The notes: generated by a model not told the origin, from the sequence alone. Counted from the stretch's first letter, positions 1-8,722 are shown. The stretch is DNA of 54,039 nt from Candidatus Cloacimonadota bacterium (GCA_020532515.1 JAJBAY010000004.1:1-54039), one strand, 5' to 3'. A program made the numbers and translations.

Positions 1-126
1 ACGGGAGTTCTATCTGATTACTATGTGTAGTCACAAAGATTATCAGGAGCCGTGTACGAGGCCCGTACGCACGGTTCTGTGAGAGGGATGATGTTAGGAT
101 CGCTTCCTAACATCTCCCTACTCGAT
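1..126 (+). mobile_element. Group II intron, 3' end (domains V and VI)
   Basis: Domain V is recognisable at about 47-81: GAGCCGTG pairs with CACGGTTC (one G-U), then TACG pairs with CGTA around a short loop, with a two-base CG bulge on the 3' strand. The AGC triad sits at 48-50. Domain VI follows as a hairpin at about 87-120 (GATGTTAGG with CCTAACATC). It ends in CCCTACTCGAT, typical of bacterial introns. The A at 120 is 7 nt from the inferred 3' splice site after T126, where the branch-point A is expected. The reverse transcriptase ORF, if the intron has one, lies outside the window. No clear RT tail can be read in the first 46 bases. Confidence 0.85.
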
Positions 127-403
127 TCTTGAAAAGACCTTTGCAGACATCACACCTCAAGGTGGCGGCTGTGTTTTTATCTGAAGATAGCCTGAAATAA
201 TTAAGACTGGTCTAAACTACACTCAAAATACCAGTTTGATACTCTAACTATTGTCTGAAAAGCAGATATACACCGCAGAAATCGTTTTCAGCACAGCGAT
301 CATAGCTGCCAGCAAATCCCTTTAGAATATTTTACTTGACGATATAATGCCTCTGAATATGGTTCAACCCAATACTATATTTAACGCAATGTAAAGGAGT
401 TGA
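127..403. other. Spacer between intron and FadL-type gene
   Basis: The spacer is the 3' exon of the intron plus the leader of the next gene. No ORF of note is seen. Two overlapping promoter readings exist: a perfect TATAAT at 343-348 with a weak TTTAGA 16 nt upstream (321-326), or TTGACG at 335-340 with TATGGT 17 nt later (358-363). The sequence alone does not decide between them. Confidence 0.4.
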
Positions 404-1750
404 ATGATGAAAAGATTTCGCACTATCATCTTTGTAATGTGTATGAGCTTGCTGGCCGGACAGCTTTTTGCTGGTGGCTTTGCTTTGACTGGAGTGGACT
501 CGCGTTCCACCTCCATGGCTGGTGCCTTTAGAGGCCTCGCCGATGACCCTTCCGCGATGTATTGGAATCCCGCTGGCTTAGGTTTTATGAATGAGAATTC
601 CATTTCTTTGGGAGGAACTTTCATCCTGCCGACTGTCAAATGGGACCCTACAGGAACCGCAGTGGTAGCTAATCCAGGGTACAGTGCCAAGGAATATAAA
701 GCAAACAAGAAATTAACCATGTTTCCCAGCGTTTTTGCGACCATGGCTGCTTCGCCACGTTTGAAATATGGCCTGGCTTTTTATGTACCTTATGGCTTGG
801 GCACCACTTGGGATGCTTACAAGCTCTACAGCCCTCCCCTTACTTTTGTTGCCGGTTTTCCGGAAGATGAGATGAAGAGCAGCATTGCGGTAATGGATCT
901 ACACCCCACTGTGGCCTATCAAATAATGCCAAACCTCTCTGTGGGCGCAGGTCTGAGCTTGATGTACGGTATGATCGATATCGATCAGATCAAATTCCCC
1001 GATCCCACTAAACCCTATATTCCCATTACTTCAGAGCTTTCTGGCACTGGCATCGGTTTTGGGGGAAATTTGGGTATGCTTTACAAAGCTACAGAGTGCC
1101 TGAGCATAGGTCTGTCTGGCAAATTGCCGGCAGGAATACCCTTAAAGGGCGATGCTTCAGTATATCTTTGGACTCCACGTAATGTCGATGCTACTGGCAA
1201 CGAACTCGCTCCAGAAATGAAGCTCGGTGAAAAATCTGATATCGAAGCCACCCTGAATATTCCCGCCGAACTCGCAATTGGCTTTGCCTATAAGGTATCT
1301 CCCATTTGGACCGTGAGCCTGGATTATGCTTATACCATGTGGGACCGCCTGGAAACAGTAACGGTAACCATGGACAAGCCCATAGTTATTACACCTGCCT
1401 TGTCCGTCAGCGAAAGTAAGCTGATCCTGAATTGGGAAAATACCTCTCGCATCAGCCTGGGTACAGAGTATGATCTGGGCCGCTGCAAGCTCAGAGCCGG
1501 TTTCTTCTTCGATCAAACCCCGATTCCGGAAGCTACTCAGATTCCCACCATCTCAGATGTGGGCAACAAATACAGCATGAATATGGGCTGGGGACGTGAG
1601 TTTGGCCAGTTCGGCGTGAATGCCAATGCGCAATACATTATGTTCGACAAGAGAGATATTGCTGATTCCGGCCAGACCGCAAATAACATGGCTGGCAGCT
1701 ACCATTCCCAATCCCTTTCTGGCAATATCGGTTTGAACTATAAATTCTGA
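404..1750 (+). CDS. OmpP1/FadL/TodX-type outer-membrane transporter
   Basis: The protein is a 448-residue outer-membrane beta-barrel of the FadL family, which moves hydrophobic compounds such as long-chain fatty acids or aromatics across the outer membrane. Residues 1-23 form a signal peptide ending LFA. The mature N-terminus has the family feature in which a GGFALT-like start leads to the NPAGL motif (55-59). The rest alternates polar and hydrophobic residues as barrel strands do and ends in Phe, the usual BAM recognition residue. An AAAGGAG site (393-399) precedes two adjacent ATGs (404 and 407); the second has the better spacing and gives MKRF. The gene stands alone between the intron and a strong terminator. 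The substrate cannot be told. Confidence 0.9.
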   Translation: MMKRFRTIIFVMCMSLLAGQLFAGGFALTGVDSRSTSMAGAFRGLADDPSAMYWNPAGLGFMNENSISLGGTFILPTVKWDPTGTAVVANPGYSAKEYKANKKLTMFPSVFATMAASPRLKYGLAFYVPYGLGTTWDAYKLYSPPLTFVAGFPEDEMKSSIAVMDLHPTVAYQIMPNLSVGAGLSLMYGMIDIDQIKFPDPTKPYIPITSELSGTGIGFGGNLGMLYKATECLSIGLSGKLPAGIPLKGDASVYLWTPRNVDATGNELAPEMKLGEKSDIEATLNIPAELAIGFAYKVSPIWTVSLDYAYTMWDRLETVTVTMDKPIVITPALSVSESKLILNWENTSRISLGTEYDLGRCKLRAGFFFDQTPIPEATQIPTISDVGNKYSMNMGWGREFGQFGVNANAQYIMFDKRDIADSGQTANNMAGSYHSQSLSGNIGLNYKF

Positions 1751-1785
1751 TTCTGAGACTGGAAAATAGTCCAGATTTAGTCATT

Positions 1786-1817
1786 CAAGGCGGAGTAATG
1801 AATCTCCGCCTTGTTTT
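1786..1817 (+). terminator. Rho-independent terminator after the FadL-type gene
   Basis: A perfect 10-bp stem CAAGGCGGAG/CTCCGCCTTG (1786-1795 with 1804-1813) around an 8-nt loop is followed directly by TTTT. It lies 35 nt after the stop codon. Confidence 0.92.
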
Positions 1818-2345
1818 ATATACGCGTATGAAAGATGCTTTGGGCAGTTTGTGAGCCTAAACAGATCAGCCAATTTGAGCACAACGATTCTGATCTTGAA
1901 CGAAGCCATCCAGCCCTGAATCCGGCTATTTTTATTAAATATACTTAAATCGTTAATCATATCCATTTCAGCTTACTAGAAGCCTGCTCCTAATTATTTG
2001 GGTTTCATTCGCAGCTTTACAAGCTACAGCTTCTATAAGCTCTTAGAGAATATTCGCTATTTGCAGTGCATATCTTCTTGTCTTTTCGAGGCTTGACAGA
2101 AAAGGCGCTTAGATATTTCCTTACTTTTGAGCCTGTGAAGAGCTCAAGATAATAGCCAAGCCTCTGATGGACATAAAGAAAGAGTTTTTTGTGGATAAGT
2201 GGTGGATAAGAACGAACAATGGCTTTTAAATATAGTTACTAAGGCACAGTTAAGGTTATATATAGCATACGATTGGAATTGCTCAACCTGACTGTTAATG
2301 GCTTTGTAGCTGATGTGGATAATATTTATTTTAAAGGATAAACAT
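1818..2345. other. Spacer upstream of dnaA
   Basis: AT-rich non-coding DNA. From 1818 to about 2180 no gene or structure is seen, apart from a TTGACA at 2093-2098 that may be a -35 box without a good -10. The part from 2190 on holds DnaA boxes, described separately. No tRNA-like fold and no rpmH/rnpA-type genes were found, although these often flank dnaA. Confidence 0.5.
2190..2322. promoter_or_regulatory. DnaA boxes upstream of dnaA
   Basis: Perfect DnaA boxes TGTGGATAA (reverse of TTATCCACA) lie at 2190-2198 and 2314-2322, with a one-mismatch box GGTGGATAA at 2201-2209. The second perfect box is 24 nt before the dnaA start, a place where DnaA commonly represses its own gene. Together with the cluster downstream of dnaA this suggests a bipartite origin. 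Confidence 0.8.
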
Positions 2346-3677
2346 ATGGATCAAGATATTTGGCAAAACATACTGGATAAACTCGAAGAAAATATCAATG
2401 AACAAAGTTTTAAGACCTGGTTTTATGAGACCAGGCTGGTAGATATGTCAGACAGACAGTTACTCATCCGGGTGCCTACTCAATTTAGTGCAAATTATTT
2501 GAATCAAAATTATAAGGAAGTTCTCTCGGAGATCTCCTTCACTCTTTATGCCCGGAAATATGACATCCAGTTCATCACCCATCCTTATAAAGCTGAAAAC
2601 AATAAGGGTGATATTCCGGATTATAGCGAGAAAAAGGTGAGCCTTAATGCCCGGCTGAACGACCGTTACAACTTTGAAGAATTTGTGGTGGGACACAATA
2701 ACAACTTCGCCTACTCCGCAGCCAAAGCGGTGGCGGAAAATCCCGGCTATACTTACAATCCCCTCTTTATCTATGGCGAAAGCGGCATGGGCAAGACGCA
2801 TCTCATGCAGGCGGTGGGCAATTTTGTGCTTAAAGAAGGGCGCAATTGCAGCATCTATTATACCACCAGTGAAGCTTTTACAAATGAGATGATTGAGAGT
2901 ATCCGTGGCAATAAAATGCCGGATTTTAGAGCCAAATTCCGCAAAGTAGATCTGTTGCTGGTGGATGATATCCATTTCCTCTCACGCAAGGAAGGAACTC
3001 AAGAAGAGTTTTTCCATACCTTTAACGCTTTGTTTGACAATAAAAAGCAGATTGTACTGACTTCAGACCGTCCTCCAAAAGACATTCCCGATCTGGAAAA
3101 AAGGCTGGTAACGCGCTTTGAAAGCGGACTTTTGGCAGATTTGAAGAATCCCGATTTTGAGACCCGTGTGGCCATCCTGCGTAAGAAAGCCGAGCCTGAG
3201 AACATCAGCCTTTCCGATGATGTGATCAATTTCATTGCAGACAAGATCAGCTCCTCTGTGCGCGCCCTGGAAGGCTCTCTGATCCGCATTTTGGCCTTCG
3301 CTTCTTACAATAAACTCAATCCCGAAGATATCGATGCTGAGATCGCGCAAAGCATCCTGGCCGATATGATCTCAGAAGTGAGCCGGGAAATCACCCTGGA
3401 TGCCATTACACACCAAGTTTGCCATACTTACCAGCTCAGTACCGAACAGATCATGGACAAGACCCGCAAACCGAACATAGCTTTTCCCAGACAGGTCTCT
3501 ATGTACCTGGCCAACCTCCTCATTCCGTCTTTGTCCCTGAAGGATATCGCCCAATATTACAACCGTAAAGATCATACCACCGTGATCCATGCCAAGCGCA
3601 TGATCGAAAACCAATTCCGGGACGACGACAAATTCCGTTCTCTGATGGAATTCATGATCAAAGAACTGAAAAAGTAG
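2346..3677 (+). CDS. dnaA: Chromosomal replication initiator DnaA
   Basis: The protein is the initiator ATPase that binds DnaA boxes and opens the origin. The 443-residue length is normal. Domain I is at the N-terminus (WQNILDKL...). The AAA+ core has Walker A GESGMGKT (144-151) and Walker B LLLVDDIH (203-210). Domain IV carries the DNA-binding signature KDHTTVIHAK (408-417). I chose the ATG at 2346 because AAAGGA (2333-2338) is 7 nt before it and the product starts MDQDIWQN, as family members do. An in-frame ATG at 2313 has no such site and overlaps a DnaA box. dnaN does not follow; the next 336 bases are origin-like. Confidence 0.97.
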   Translation: MDQDIWQNILDKLEENINEQSFKTWFYETRLVDMSDRQLLIRVPTQFSANYLNQNYKEVLSEISFTLYARKYDIQFITHPYKAENNKGDIPDYSEKKVSLNARLNDRYNFEEFVVGHNNNFAYSAAKAVAENPGYTYNPLFIYGESGMGKTHLMQAVGNFVLKEGRNCSIYYTTSEAFTNEMIESIRGNKMPDFRAKFRKVDLLLVDDIHFLSRKEGTQEEFFHTFNALFDNKKQIVLTSDRPPKDIPDLEKRLVTRFESGLLADLKNPDFETRVAILRKKAEPENISLSDDVINFIADKISSSVRALEGSLIRILAFASYNKLNPEDIDAEIAQSILADMISEVSREITLDAITHQVCHTYQLSTEQIMDKTRKPNIAFPRQVSMYLANLLIPSLSLKDIAQYYNRKDHTTVIHAKRMIENQFRDDDKFRSLMEFMIKELKK

Positions 3678-4013
3678 CAACTACCATGATGAATATATTG
3701 CTGCAACAAAGGGGCTTTAGAAAGCTGATGGATAGCGGATTCAAGCAGGCTTTTTCAGACTTATCCACACGTGTGCATGATTTGCTGTGGATAAGCGTGG
3801 ACAACATGCCAGTAAAAGCTTTAGGGCGTTTTTTGGTGGATAGCTGGTGGATAAACCCTGGTACTTGTGCACAAGTTATCCACACAAACTCGGGGCTCCT
3901 AAAGAACTGCAAAAACTACTATCAAAAGAAAAAGCTTGACCGATTATCTACATATCCACAAAGCCTACTAGAACTACTAAATTACAAAATCTCTTAAAAT
4001 AGGATAAGATTAT
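3678..4013. other. oriC: Probable chromosomal origin (oriC)
   Basis: Perfect DnaA boxes occur at 3761-3769 (TTATCCACA), 3786-3794 (TGTGGATAA) and 3876-3884 (TTATCCACA). Near-boxes occur at 3846-3854 (GGTGGATAA), 3865-3873 (TTGTGCACA), 3944-3952 (TTATCTACA) and 3952-3960 (ATATCCACA). The last two are followed after 4 nt by triplets CTA CTA GAA CTA CTA AAT TAC (3965-3985). On the other strand these read 3'-GAT-GAT-CTT-GAT-GAT, like the DnaA-trio that loads DnaA on single strands in Bacillus-type origins. AT-rich DNA follows to 4013. A 103-codon reading frame across this region is not credible as a gene. Confidence 0.88.
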
Positions 4014-5258
4014 ATGAATATGAAGTTTCAGATCATAGGGCTTTTGCTGGTGCTTATACTGGTGGGAGCTTGTACCAAAAAGAACAATCTTACCGGAACG
4101 AACTGGTCGGATATAAATGCTTTGAGCTTTCAGGACAATGCTGCTGTGGAATCTGGATACAGCTTTCCTGCAGATTCTCTGCTCAGCATCACAAATAACA
4201 AGAAGAATCTCTTGGTAGGAAATTGGGAAGGCTCTACTGCTATGAGCATCCTGCGCTTTACCGGTCTGCCTGAACAAAGTAAAATAGTACCAACAAGCGT
4301 TGACTCTGTAAGACTTCAGATAATCTTGCAAAGAAGAAATGCCTTGCAGCGCGAGCCTTTGACCCTGAATTTTTACAAGGTGAATAGCGGCTGGGCTGTA
4401 AATCCCGATACGCTCAGTGCAGATGATTATAGTCTGATTCCCGGCACAGCCAAATTGGTGCCGTCAGGGATTCTTAGCGGCGATACCTTGACTGTGTCTT
4501 TGCCCTATAGCCTGATCCAGAATTGGCAGGCGGATGCCGATTCCACCGGTTTGAATATCCTGATCAAAGCAGAAAACGCAGGCTTTGTGGAGCTCAAGCT
4601 CAGCACTGCCACTGTGGGCAGCAAGCTTAGCTTCAAATACAAAGAGACACCATCGGATGAAGTGTACAAGGATTTTGAACGCTATGCCAGCTTCAATTCC
4701 TATAGTTTTACTCATCCAGAGGTGGAGCCCAGCCCTGGAATCTGGAAATTGAGCAATTTTGCTCCGCAGCGTATGTATGTGGATTTGCAGCCGCATTTCA
4801 ATATGTTCAAGAACGACGCTGGTGCCACCCTGAGCGAAGAAGAGCTAAAAAGAGTGACTATAAACAAAGCAGAACTGGTGCTTTACATCAAAGACGAGCT
4901 GCCTAATTATAAGAATACCTCCAGCTACAGAGTTTCGGCTTTTCTGCTCAAAGAGCGGCCGGAAGACGGTGCCATCATCCCCACTTTAGATATGCAGACT
5001 CCACAGTTTATCAGCGTCTTGGAGAGTATCGTGAATACATCTTCAGATTCTATCTTGATCAATATCACTCCTATTATCCAGGCCTATATCTCCGAAAAAA
5101 CCTTTTCCGACGACACGGTAGTTACTCCCAAAGGCATTGTGATTATAAGCAATTACGAGCGTAAAGACTTTGGTGAGATCGAGTTTTATCATCCCAGTAC
5201 TGCTCCGGAAGACAAAGAACCTTATATCAGGGTAAAATATACACCCCCATTCTTATGA
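4014..5258 (+). CDS. Lipoprotein of unknown function
   Basis: The 414-residue protein has a lipoprotein signal peptide with lipobox LVGAC (Cys20, or Cys18 from the second ATG at 4020). The mature part reads as two beta-rich sections, about 75-210 and 215-412, each with a VDSVRLQI/INKAELVLYI-like strand. This resembles the DNRLRE/carbohydrate-binding style of repeat found in secreted proteins, but I cannot place it in a named family. The gene starts right after the origin and overlaps the next gene by 4 nt (ATGA), so it is probably co-translated with the PpiC/SurA chaperones downstream. An envelope role is inferred from that context. Confidence 0.8.
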   Translation: MNMKFQIIGLLLVLILVGACTKKNNLTGTNWSDINALSFQDNAAVESGYSFPADSLLSITNNKKNLLVGNWEGSTAMSILRFTGLPEQSKIVPTSVDSVRLQIILQRRNALQREPLTLNFYKVNSGWAVNPDTLSADDYSLIPGTAKLVPSGILSGDTLTVSLPYSLIQNWQADADSTGLNILIKAENAGFVELKLSTATVGSKLSFKYKETPSDEVYKDFERYASFNSYSFTHPEVEPSPGIWKLSNFAPQRMYVDLQPHFNMFKNDAGATLSEEELKRVTINKAELVLYIKDELPNYKNTSSYRVSAFLLKERPEDGAIIPTLDMQTPQFISVLESIVNTSSDSILINITPIIQAYISEKTFSDDTVVTPKGIVIISNYERKDFGEIEFYHPSTAPEDKEPYIRVKYTPPFL

Positions 5259-6061
5259 TCAAGTATCTATCATCTCTGTTGGTCCTGATGGTTTTACTGC
5301 TCCCGGGCTGTAAAGGCGGCAGTGCGCAAGGCGAAAAGCTGGCGGAAGTAAACGGAGAAGTGCTATATCTGGATGCTTTTGGATCTACCCTCGCCGAGGA
5401 TGGGCTTGCGAGCCTTTCACCAGAGCAAAAACGGCGTTACACAGAGGATTGGGTAAATCTCACGCTTTTGGCACAGGCTGCCGATGAACAGAAGCTGGAT
5501 CAAGATCCAGCGCTCAAAGAGCGCATCTCTTATGCCCAGAAAAAGGTGAAGGCCAATGCCCTCATCGCAAAACGCCTGCAGCAGACCAATATTTCCGAGG
5601 ATCAGCTCTTTTCCTATTTCCGGATACATCAGGCGGATTTTCAGCAGCCGATGCTGGCTTACCGCATCCAGCGCATTGCTTTGCCGGATAAACTGAGCGC
5701 GGAGAATGTTTTTCAGCAGATCAAGCAAGGGCTGGATTTCGTTCAGGCAGTCAGACGCTATTCTACCGAAGACCTGCGTGCTCAAAATGGCCTGATGGGC
5801 TTTGTCGAGCCCTTCTCTGCAGATTCGCTGTTTTGGAAGGCGGCTGAAGAGATTCCGATCAACGAAGCTGGTCTTGTTTCCCAAAATGACGCTTGGTATG
5901 TATTTCGCTATACAGAAACCCAAGAAAGCATTCATGAACCCAGTTTTGAAGACCATAGAGCCGAGATCAAGAGCAGAATTCTCAAAGAAAAACAAAACGA
6001 AATCTACCTGGAACTCTTACGTGAGATCAAATCTACAAACAAGCAAATCTATTATTACTAA
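5255..6061 (+). CDS. PpiC-type peptidyl-prolyl isomerase lipoprotein
   Basis: The 268-residue protein has lipobox LLPGC (Cys19). An N-terminal helical part (about 27-125, with the VNGEVLYLDAF-like motif of SurA/PrsA proteins) is followed by a single parvulin domain (about 125-215; IQRIALPD, NGLMGFVEPF). It probably assists folding of exported proteins while anchored to a membrane. Residues typical of active parvulins are poorly kept, so the chaperone role may matter more than isomerase activity. The start overlaps the preceding lipoprotein stop (ATGA), and surA follows 10 nt later, giving two parvulin chaperones in a row. Confidence 0.85.
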   Translation: MIKYLSSLLVLMVLLLPGCKGGSAQGEKLAEVNGEVLYLDAFGSTLAEDGLASLSPEQKRRYTEDWVNLTLLAQAADEQKLDQDPALKERISYAQKKVKANALIAKRLQQTNISEDQLFSYFRIHQADFQQPMLAYRIQRIALPDKLSAENVFQQIKQGLDFVQAVRRYSTEDLRAQNGLMGFVEPFSADSLFWKAAEEIPINEAGLVSQNDAWYVFRYTETQESIHEPSFEDHRAEIKSRILKEKQNEIYLELLREIKSTNKQIYYY

Positions 6062-6071
6062 AGGACTTTAC

Positions 6072-7328
6072 ATGAGAAAACTTTTCCTTATCATGCTAAT
6101 CATCGCCACGAGCCTCATCGCCAATGCAGAACTTTTGGACAAGGTCGTAGCCAAAGTGGGCTCCGATATCATCCTGATGTCTGAGCTTGAACAGCAGATC
6201 AATCAACTCAGCACTCAGGGAATAGCTCCAGAGATGCTGAATCCCCGTGCAGTATTGAACCAAATGGTGGATCAACGCTTGCTGATCCAAAAAGCCAAAG
6301 AATTAAATATAAAAATCGATGAACAAGCCATCAAAGACTACGCTGCACGCTATATTAAGAATATAAAATCTCAGTATCCCACTGAAGCGGATTTTCAGAT
6401 TGATCTGGCCAAAATGAAACTCACCCAAAACGAGCTACAAAAGCACTTTGAAGATCAAGTCAGGGAAAACGCGCTGAGCGAGCAGCTCATCGAAAAACAC
6501 ATTTCCAGCAGAGTGAGGGTGGAAGAAAACGAAATGCTGGCCTTTTATGAAACCAGCAAAGATACTCTGGCTGTAAAGCCTGTATCCTGGCAGCTCAGGA
6601 TGCTGGTTCGGGAAGTGATGCCCTCCAAGGAGTCCGAGCAAGCGGCCCGCGCTGCAATCGATAGCCTCTATCAGAGATTGCAGACCGGTGATAATTTTGC
6701 CCGCCTGGCCACTGAAAGCAGCGATTGTGCCAGTGCTCAGCAAGGGGGAGACCTCGGCTTTTTCAAACGCGGTATGATGGTAAAACCTTTTGAAGACGTG
6801 GCTTTTAAGATGTCTGTGGGAGAGATCAGTGAAGTGGTGGAAACCCAATTTGGCTATCACATCATCAAGCTCACCGAAAAGCAAGGAGATGAAGTCCGCG
6901 CCTCCCATATCCTCAAAACTGTGGATGCCACGCCGGAGGATGAAGAGCGCGAAATGGCTTTGATGAACACTCTGCGTAGCCGCATAGTGGCCGGAGAAGA
7001 TTTTGCTACCATAGCTGAAGAATTTTCCATGGACCCCCAGAGCAAAGAAGAAGGTGGACTATTGGGCGAATTTACCCAGAAGGACATCCCTGAGCTCTTT
7101 TCTGCACCGATCGTGAGCACGCCCGTGGGAATGGTGACTGAAGTGCTCAAAAACGAAGGCATGATGTATCTTTTTATCCGGGATGAGGAGTTTCCTCCCA
7201 GGGTACTTGCTTTTGATGAAGTAAAAGAGCAGCTCCGGGAATACCTGCTTCATACCAAACAGGTGAAAGCTTACCAAGATTGGATTGAAGCCGCCAAATT
7301 GAACTCATTTGTCGAAATAACCCTATGA
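6072..7328 (+). CDS. surA: Periplasmic chaperone SurA (two parvulin domains)
   Basis: The 418-residue protein has a signal peptide (1-19, ending ANA), a SurA N-terminal domain beginning LLDKVVAKVGSDIILMSELE (21-40), and two PpiC/parvulin domains at about 172-268 and 276-372. The first contains GGDLGFFKRGMMVKPFEDVAF and the second GGLLGEFTQKDIPELF. SurA escorts unfolded outer-membrane proteins to the BAM complex, which fits the barrels encoded here. The frame stays open upstream, but ATG 6072 has AAAGGA at 6060-6064 and starts the signal peptide. It overlaps pgpA by 4 nt. Confidence 0.93.
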   Translation: MRKLFLIMLIIATSLIANAELLDKVVAKVGSDIILMSELEQQINQLSTQGIAPEMLNPRAVLNQMVDQRLLIQKAKELNIKIDEQAIKDYAARYIKNIKSQYPTEADFQIDLAKMKLTQNELQKHFEDQVRENALSEQLIEKHISSRVRVEENEMLAFYETSKDTLAVKPVSWQLRMLVREVMPSKESEQAARAAIDSLYQRLQTGDNFARLATESSDCASAQQGGDLGFFKRGMMVKPFEDVAFKMSVGEISEVVETQFGYHIIKLTEKQGDEVRASHILKTVDATPEDEEREMALMNTLRSRIVAGEDFATIAEEFSMDPQSKEEGGLLGEFTQKDIPELFSAPIVSTPVGMVTEVLKNEGMMYLFIRDEEFPPRVLAFDEVKEQLREYLLHTKQVKAYQDWIEAAKLNSFVEITL

Positions 7329-7810
7329 ACAAAAAGCACAATTTAAGCACCTTTTTAGGAACCCTGTTTTTTATAGGCTTAGTTCCTTTTGCCCCGGGAA
7401 CCTTCGGTTCTCTTGCCAGCTATGGGATTTATTTACTTTTGCCTGGCTGGCTTTACGATGGCTCTTATCCATATCTTTTGCCCTTAATATTAGTAGCTTT
7501 GACTCTGGTGGCAGTGCGAATTTGCAAAAAAGCTGAAGAGATTCTGGGCGAGGATCACGGCTCTATCGTGCTGGATGAGCTGGTGGGCTACTTTGTGGCC
7601 ACCTTGTTTTTACCGCATAATTGGCTTATTGGCCTGTATGCGTTTATCTTATTTAGAGTATTTGATATTGCCAAGCCCTTCCCGATCTACCGCTCACAAA
7701 AGCTGCGTAACGGCTGGGGAGTGGTGATAGATGACGTTTTGGCTGGAGTCTATGCCAATGTAGTCTTACAGATACTCATCCTGATCTTTCCAAAATTCTT
7801 TAAAATATAG
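7325..7810 (+). CDS. pgpA: Phosphatidylglycerophosphatase A
   Basis: PgpA removes the phosphate from phosphatidylglycerophosphate to give phosphatidylglycerol, in the inner membrane. The 161-residue protein shows the family motifs PGTFGS (24-29), VLDELVG (82-88), FDIAKPFP (113-120) and IDDVLAG (135-141), with about four hydrophobic segments. The acidic DE and DD pairs in these motifs are the expected metal/phosphate site. The start overlaps surA (ATGA), and yajC follows after 9 nt. Confidence 0.93.
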   Translation: MNKKHNLSTFLGTLFFIGLVPFAPGTFGSLASYGIYLLLPGWLYDGSYPYLLPLILVALTLVAVRICKKAEEILGEDHGSIVLDELVGYFVATLFLPHNWLIGLYAFILFRVFDIAKPFPIYRSQKLRNGWGVVIDDVLAGVYANVVLQILILIFPKFFKI

Positions 7811-7819
7811 GAGAACAAT

Positions 7820-8161
7820 ATGCACAATATCTTATTACAAGCCGCAGCCCCTGCCGCAGGTGGTGGCGGACCCATGGCATCGTCGTTGATCTTTTTTGCC
7901 GCTCTGTTTGGAATCATGTATTTCCTCATGATCCGTCCACAGCAAAAACGCCAAAAAGAAATGCAAAAGATGCTGGACAGCCTGCAAGTAAATGACAAAG
8001 TAATCACTTCCAGCGGCATCTATGGCCGTGTGGTATCGCTCAAACCGGACAAAGACATCGTAGTCGTAGAAATCGATGACACCAACAAAATCAAAGTTGA
8101 TTTTCAGCGCTCGGCGATAGTTTCGATCCTGAATATCACACCCCCAGTAGTCACGAAGTAG
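7820..8161 (+). CDS. yajC: Preprotein translocase subunit YajC
   Basis: The 113-residue protein has a single transmembrane helix (21-38) preceded by an Ala/Gly/Pro stretch and followed by RPQQKRQKE, the hallmark of YajC, and then a small cytoplasmic domain (DSLQVNDKVITSSGIYGRVV). YajC joins the SecDF accessory part of the Sec translocon. secD and secF are not next to it here. It has an AGGAG site at 7809-7813 before ATG 7820. Confidence 0.93.
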   Translation: MHNILLQAAAPAAGGGGPMASSLIFFAALFGIMYFLMIRPQQKRQKEMQKMLDSLQVNDKVITSSGIYGRVVSLKPDKDIVVVEIDDTNKIKVDFQRSAIVSILNITPPVVTK

Positions 8162-8164
8162 AAC

Positions 8165-8722
8165 ATGGCCAAGATTCTTCCCATCCGGATTTATGGGGAT
8201 GAGGTTTTGCGCAAAAAGCTGAGGGAAGCGGATCTCAAAGATCCCTTCCTGCAAGAGTATTTGCCGGATCTCATTCACACCATGTATTTGCGTGATGGAG
8301 TAGGTCTGGCTTCCAGTCAGGTAGGAGTGGATCTGAGGATCTTCGTCATCGACCCCTGGTGGGCCAATGAAGAAGGTAAGAAAGAACCCCGTGTGATGAT
8401 CAATCCTGTGATTCACGAGCGCCTGGGTGAACAGATCGGCGAAGAGGGCTGCCTCAGTCTGCCGGAGATCTTTGCCAGTGTGAATCGCGCGTTGAAGATC
8501 AGCTATTCATATTACACTCCCGAAGGCGAACACATCCAGGCCGAGGCCGAAGGCTATGAAGCGGTGGTGATCCAGCATGAATACGACCATCTCAATGGCG
8601 TGCTCTTTACAGATCTGGTTTCGCCTCTGACCAAGCTGAAGCTGAAGTTTACGCTAAAGCACATGGCAGCTAAGGCCCAGGGCGGCGTGAACATCATGCA
8701 ATACCCAGACGACGAGCAATGA
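8165..8722 (+). CDS. def: Peptide deformylase
   Basis: Removes the formyl group from the N-terminal Met of new proteins, using a bound metal (usually Fe2+). All three motifs are intact in the 185-residue protein: GVGLASSQ (45-52), EGCLS (94-98, metal ligand Cys96) and QHEYDHLNG (137-145, ligands His138 and His142, catalytic Glu139). The gene overlaps fmt by 4 nt, so the enzymes that add and remove the formyl group are made together. Confidence 0.97.
   Translation: MAKILPIRIYGDEVLRKKLREADLKDPFLQEYLPDLIHTMYLRDGVGLASSQVGVDLRIFVIDPWWANEEGKKEPRVMINPVIHERLGEQIGEEGCLSLPEIFASVNRALKISYSYYTPEGEHIQAEAEGYEAVVIQHEYDHLNGVLFTDLVSPLTKLKLKFTLKHMAAKAQGGVNIMQYPDDEQ

Noticed and set aside
1-126. Intron end as the RT source for the DGR-like variable region
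   Set aside because: The visible structure is a group II intron, not a DGR; DGR reverse transcriptases are separate and the two loci are 40 kb apart.
1781-1966. 61-codon minus-strand ORF between the FadL-type gene and dnaA
   Set aside because: It ends inside the FadL terminator, lacks a ribosome site and shows no protein-like pattern.
3686-3997. 103-codon plus-strand ORF right after dnaA
   Set aside because: It runs through the DnaA box cluster and DnaA-trio tract; its translation is biased by repeated TTATCCACA words and resembles no known protein.
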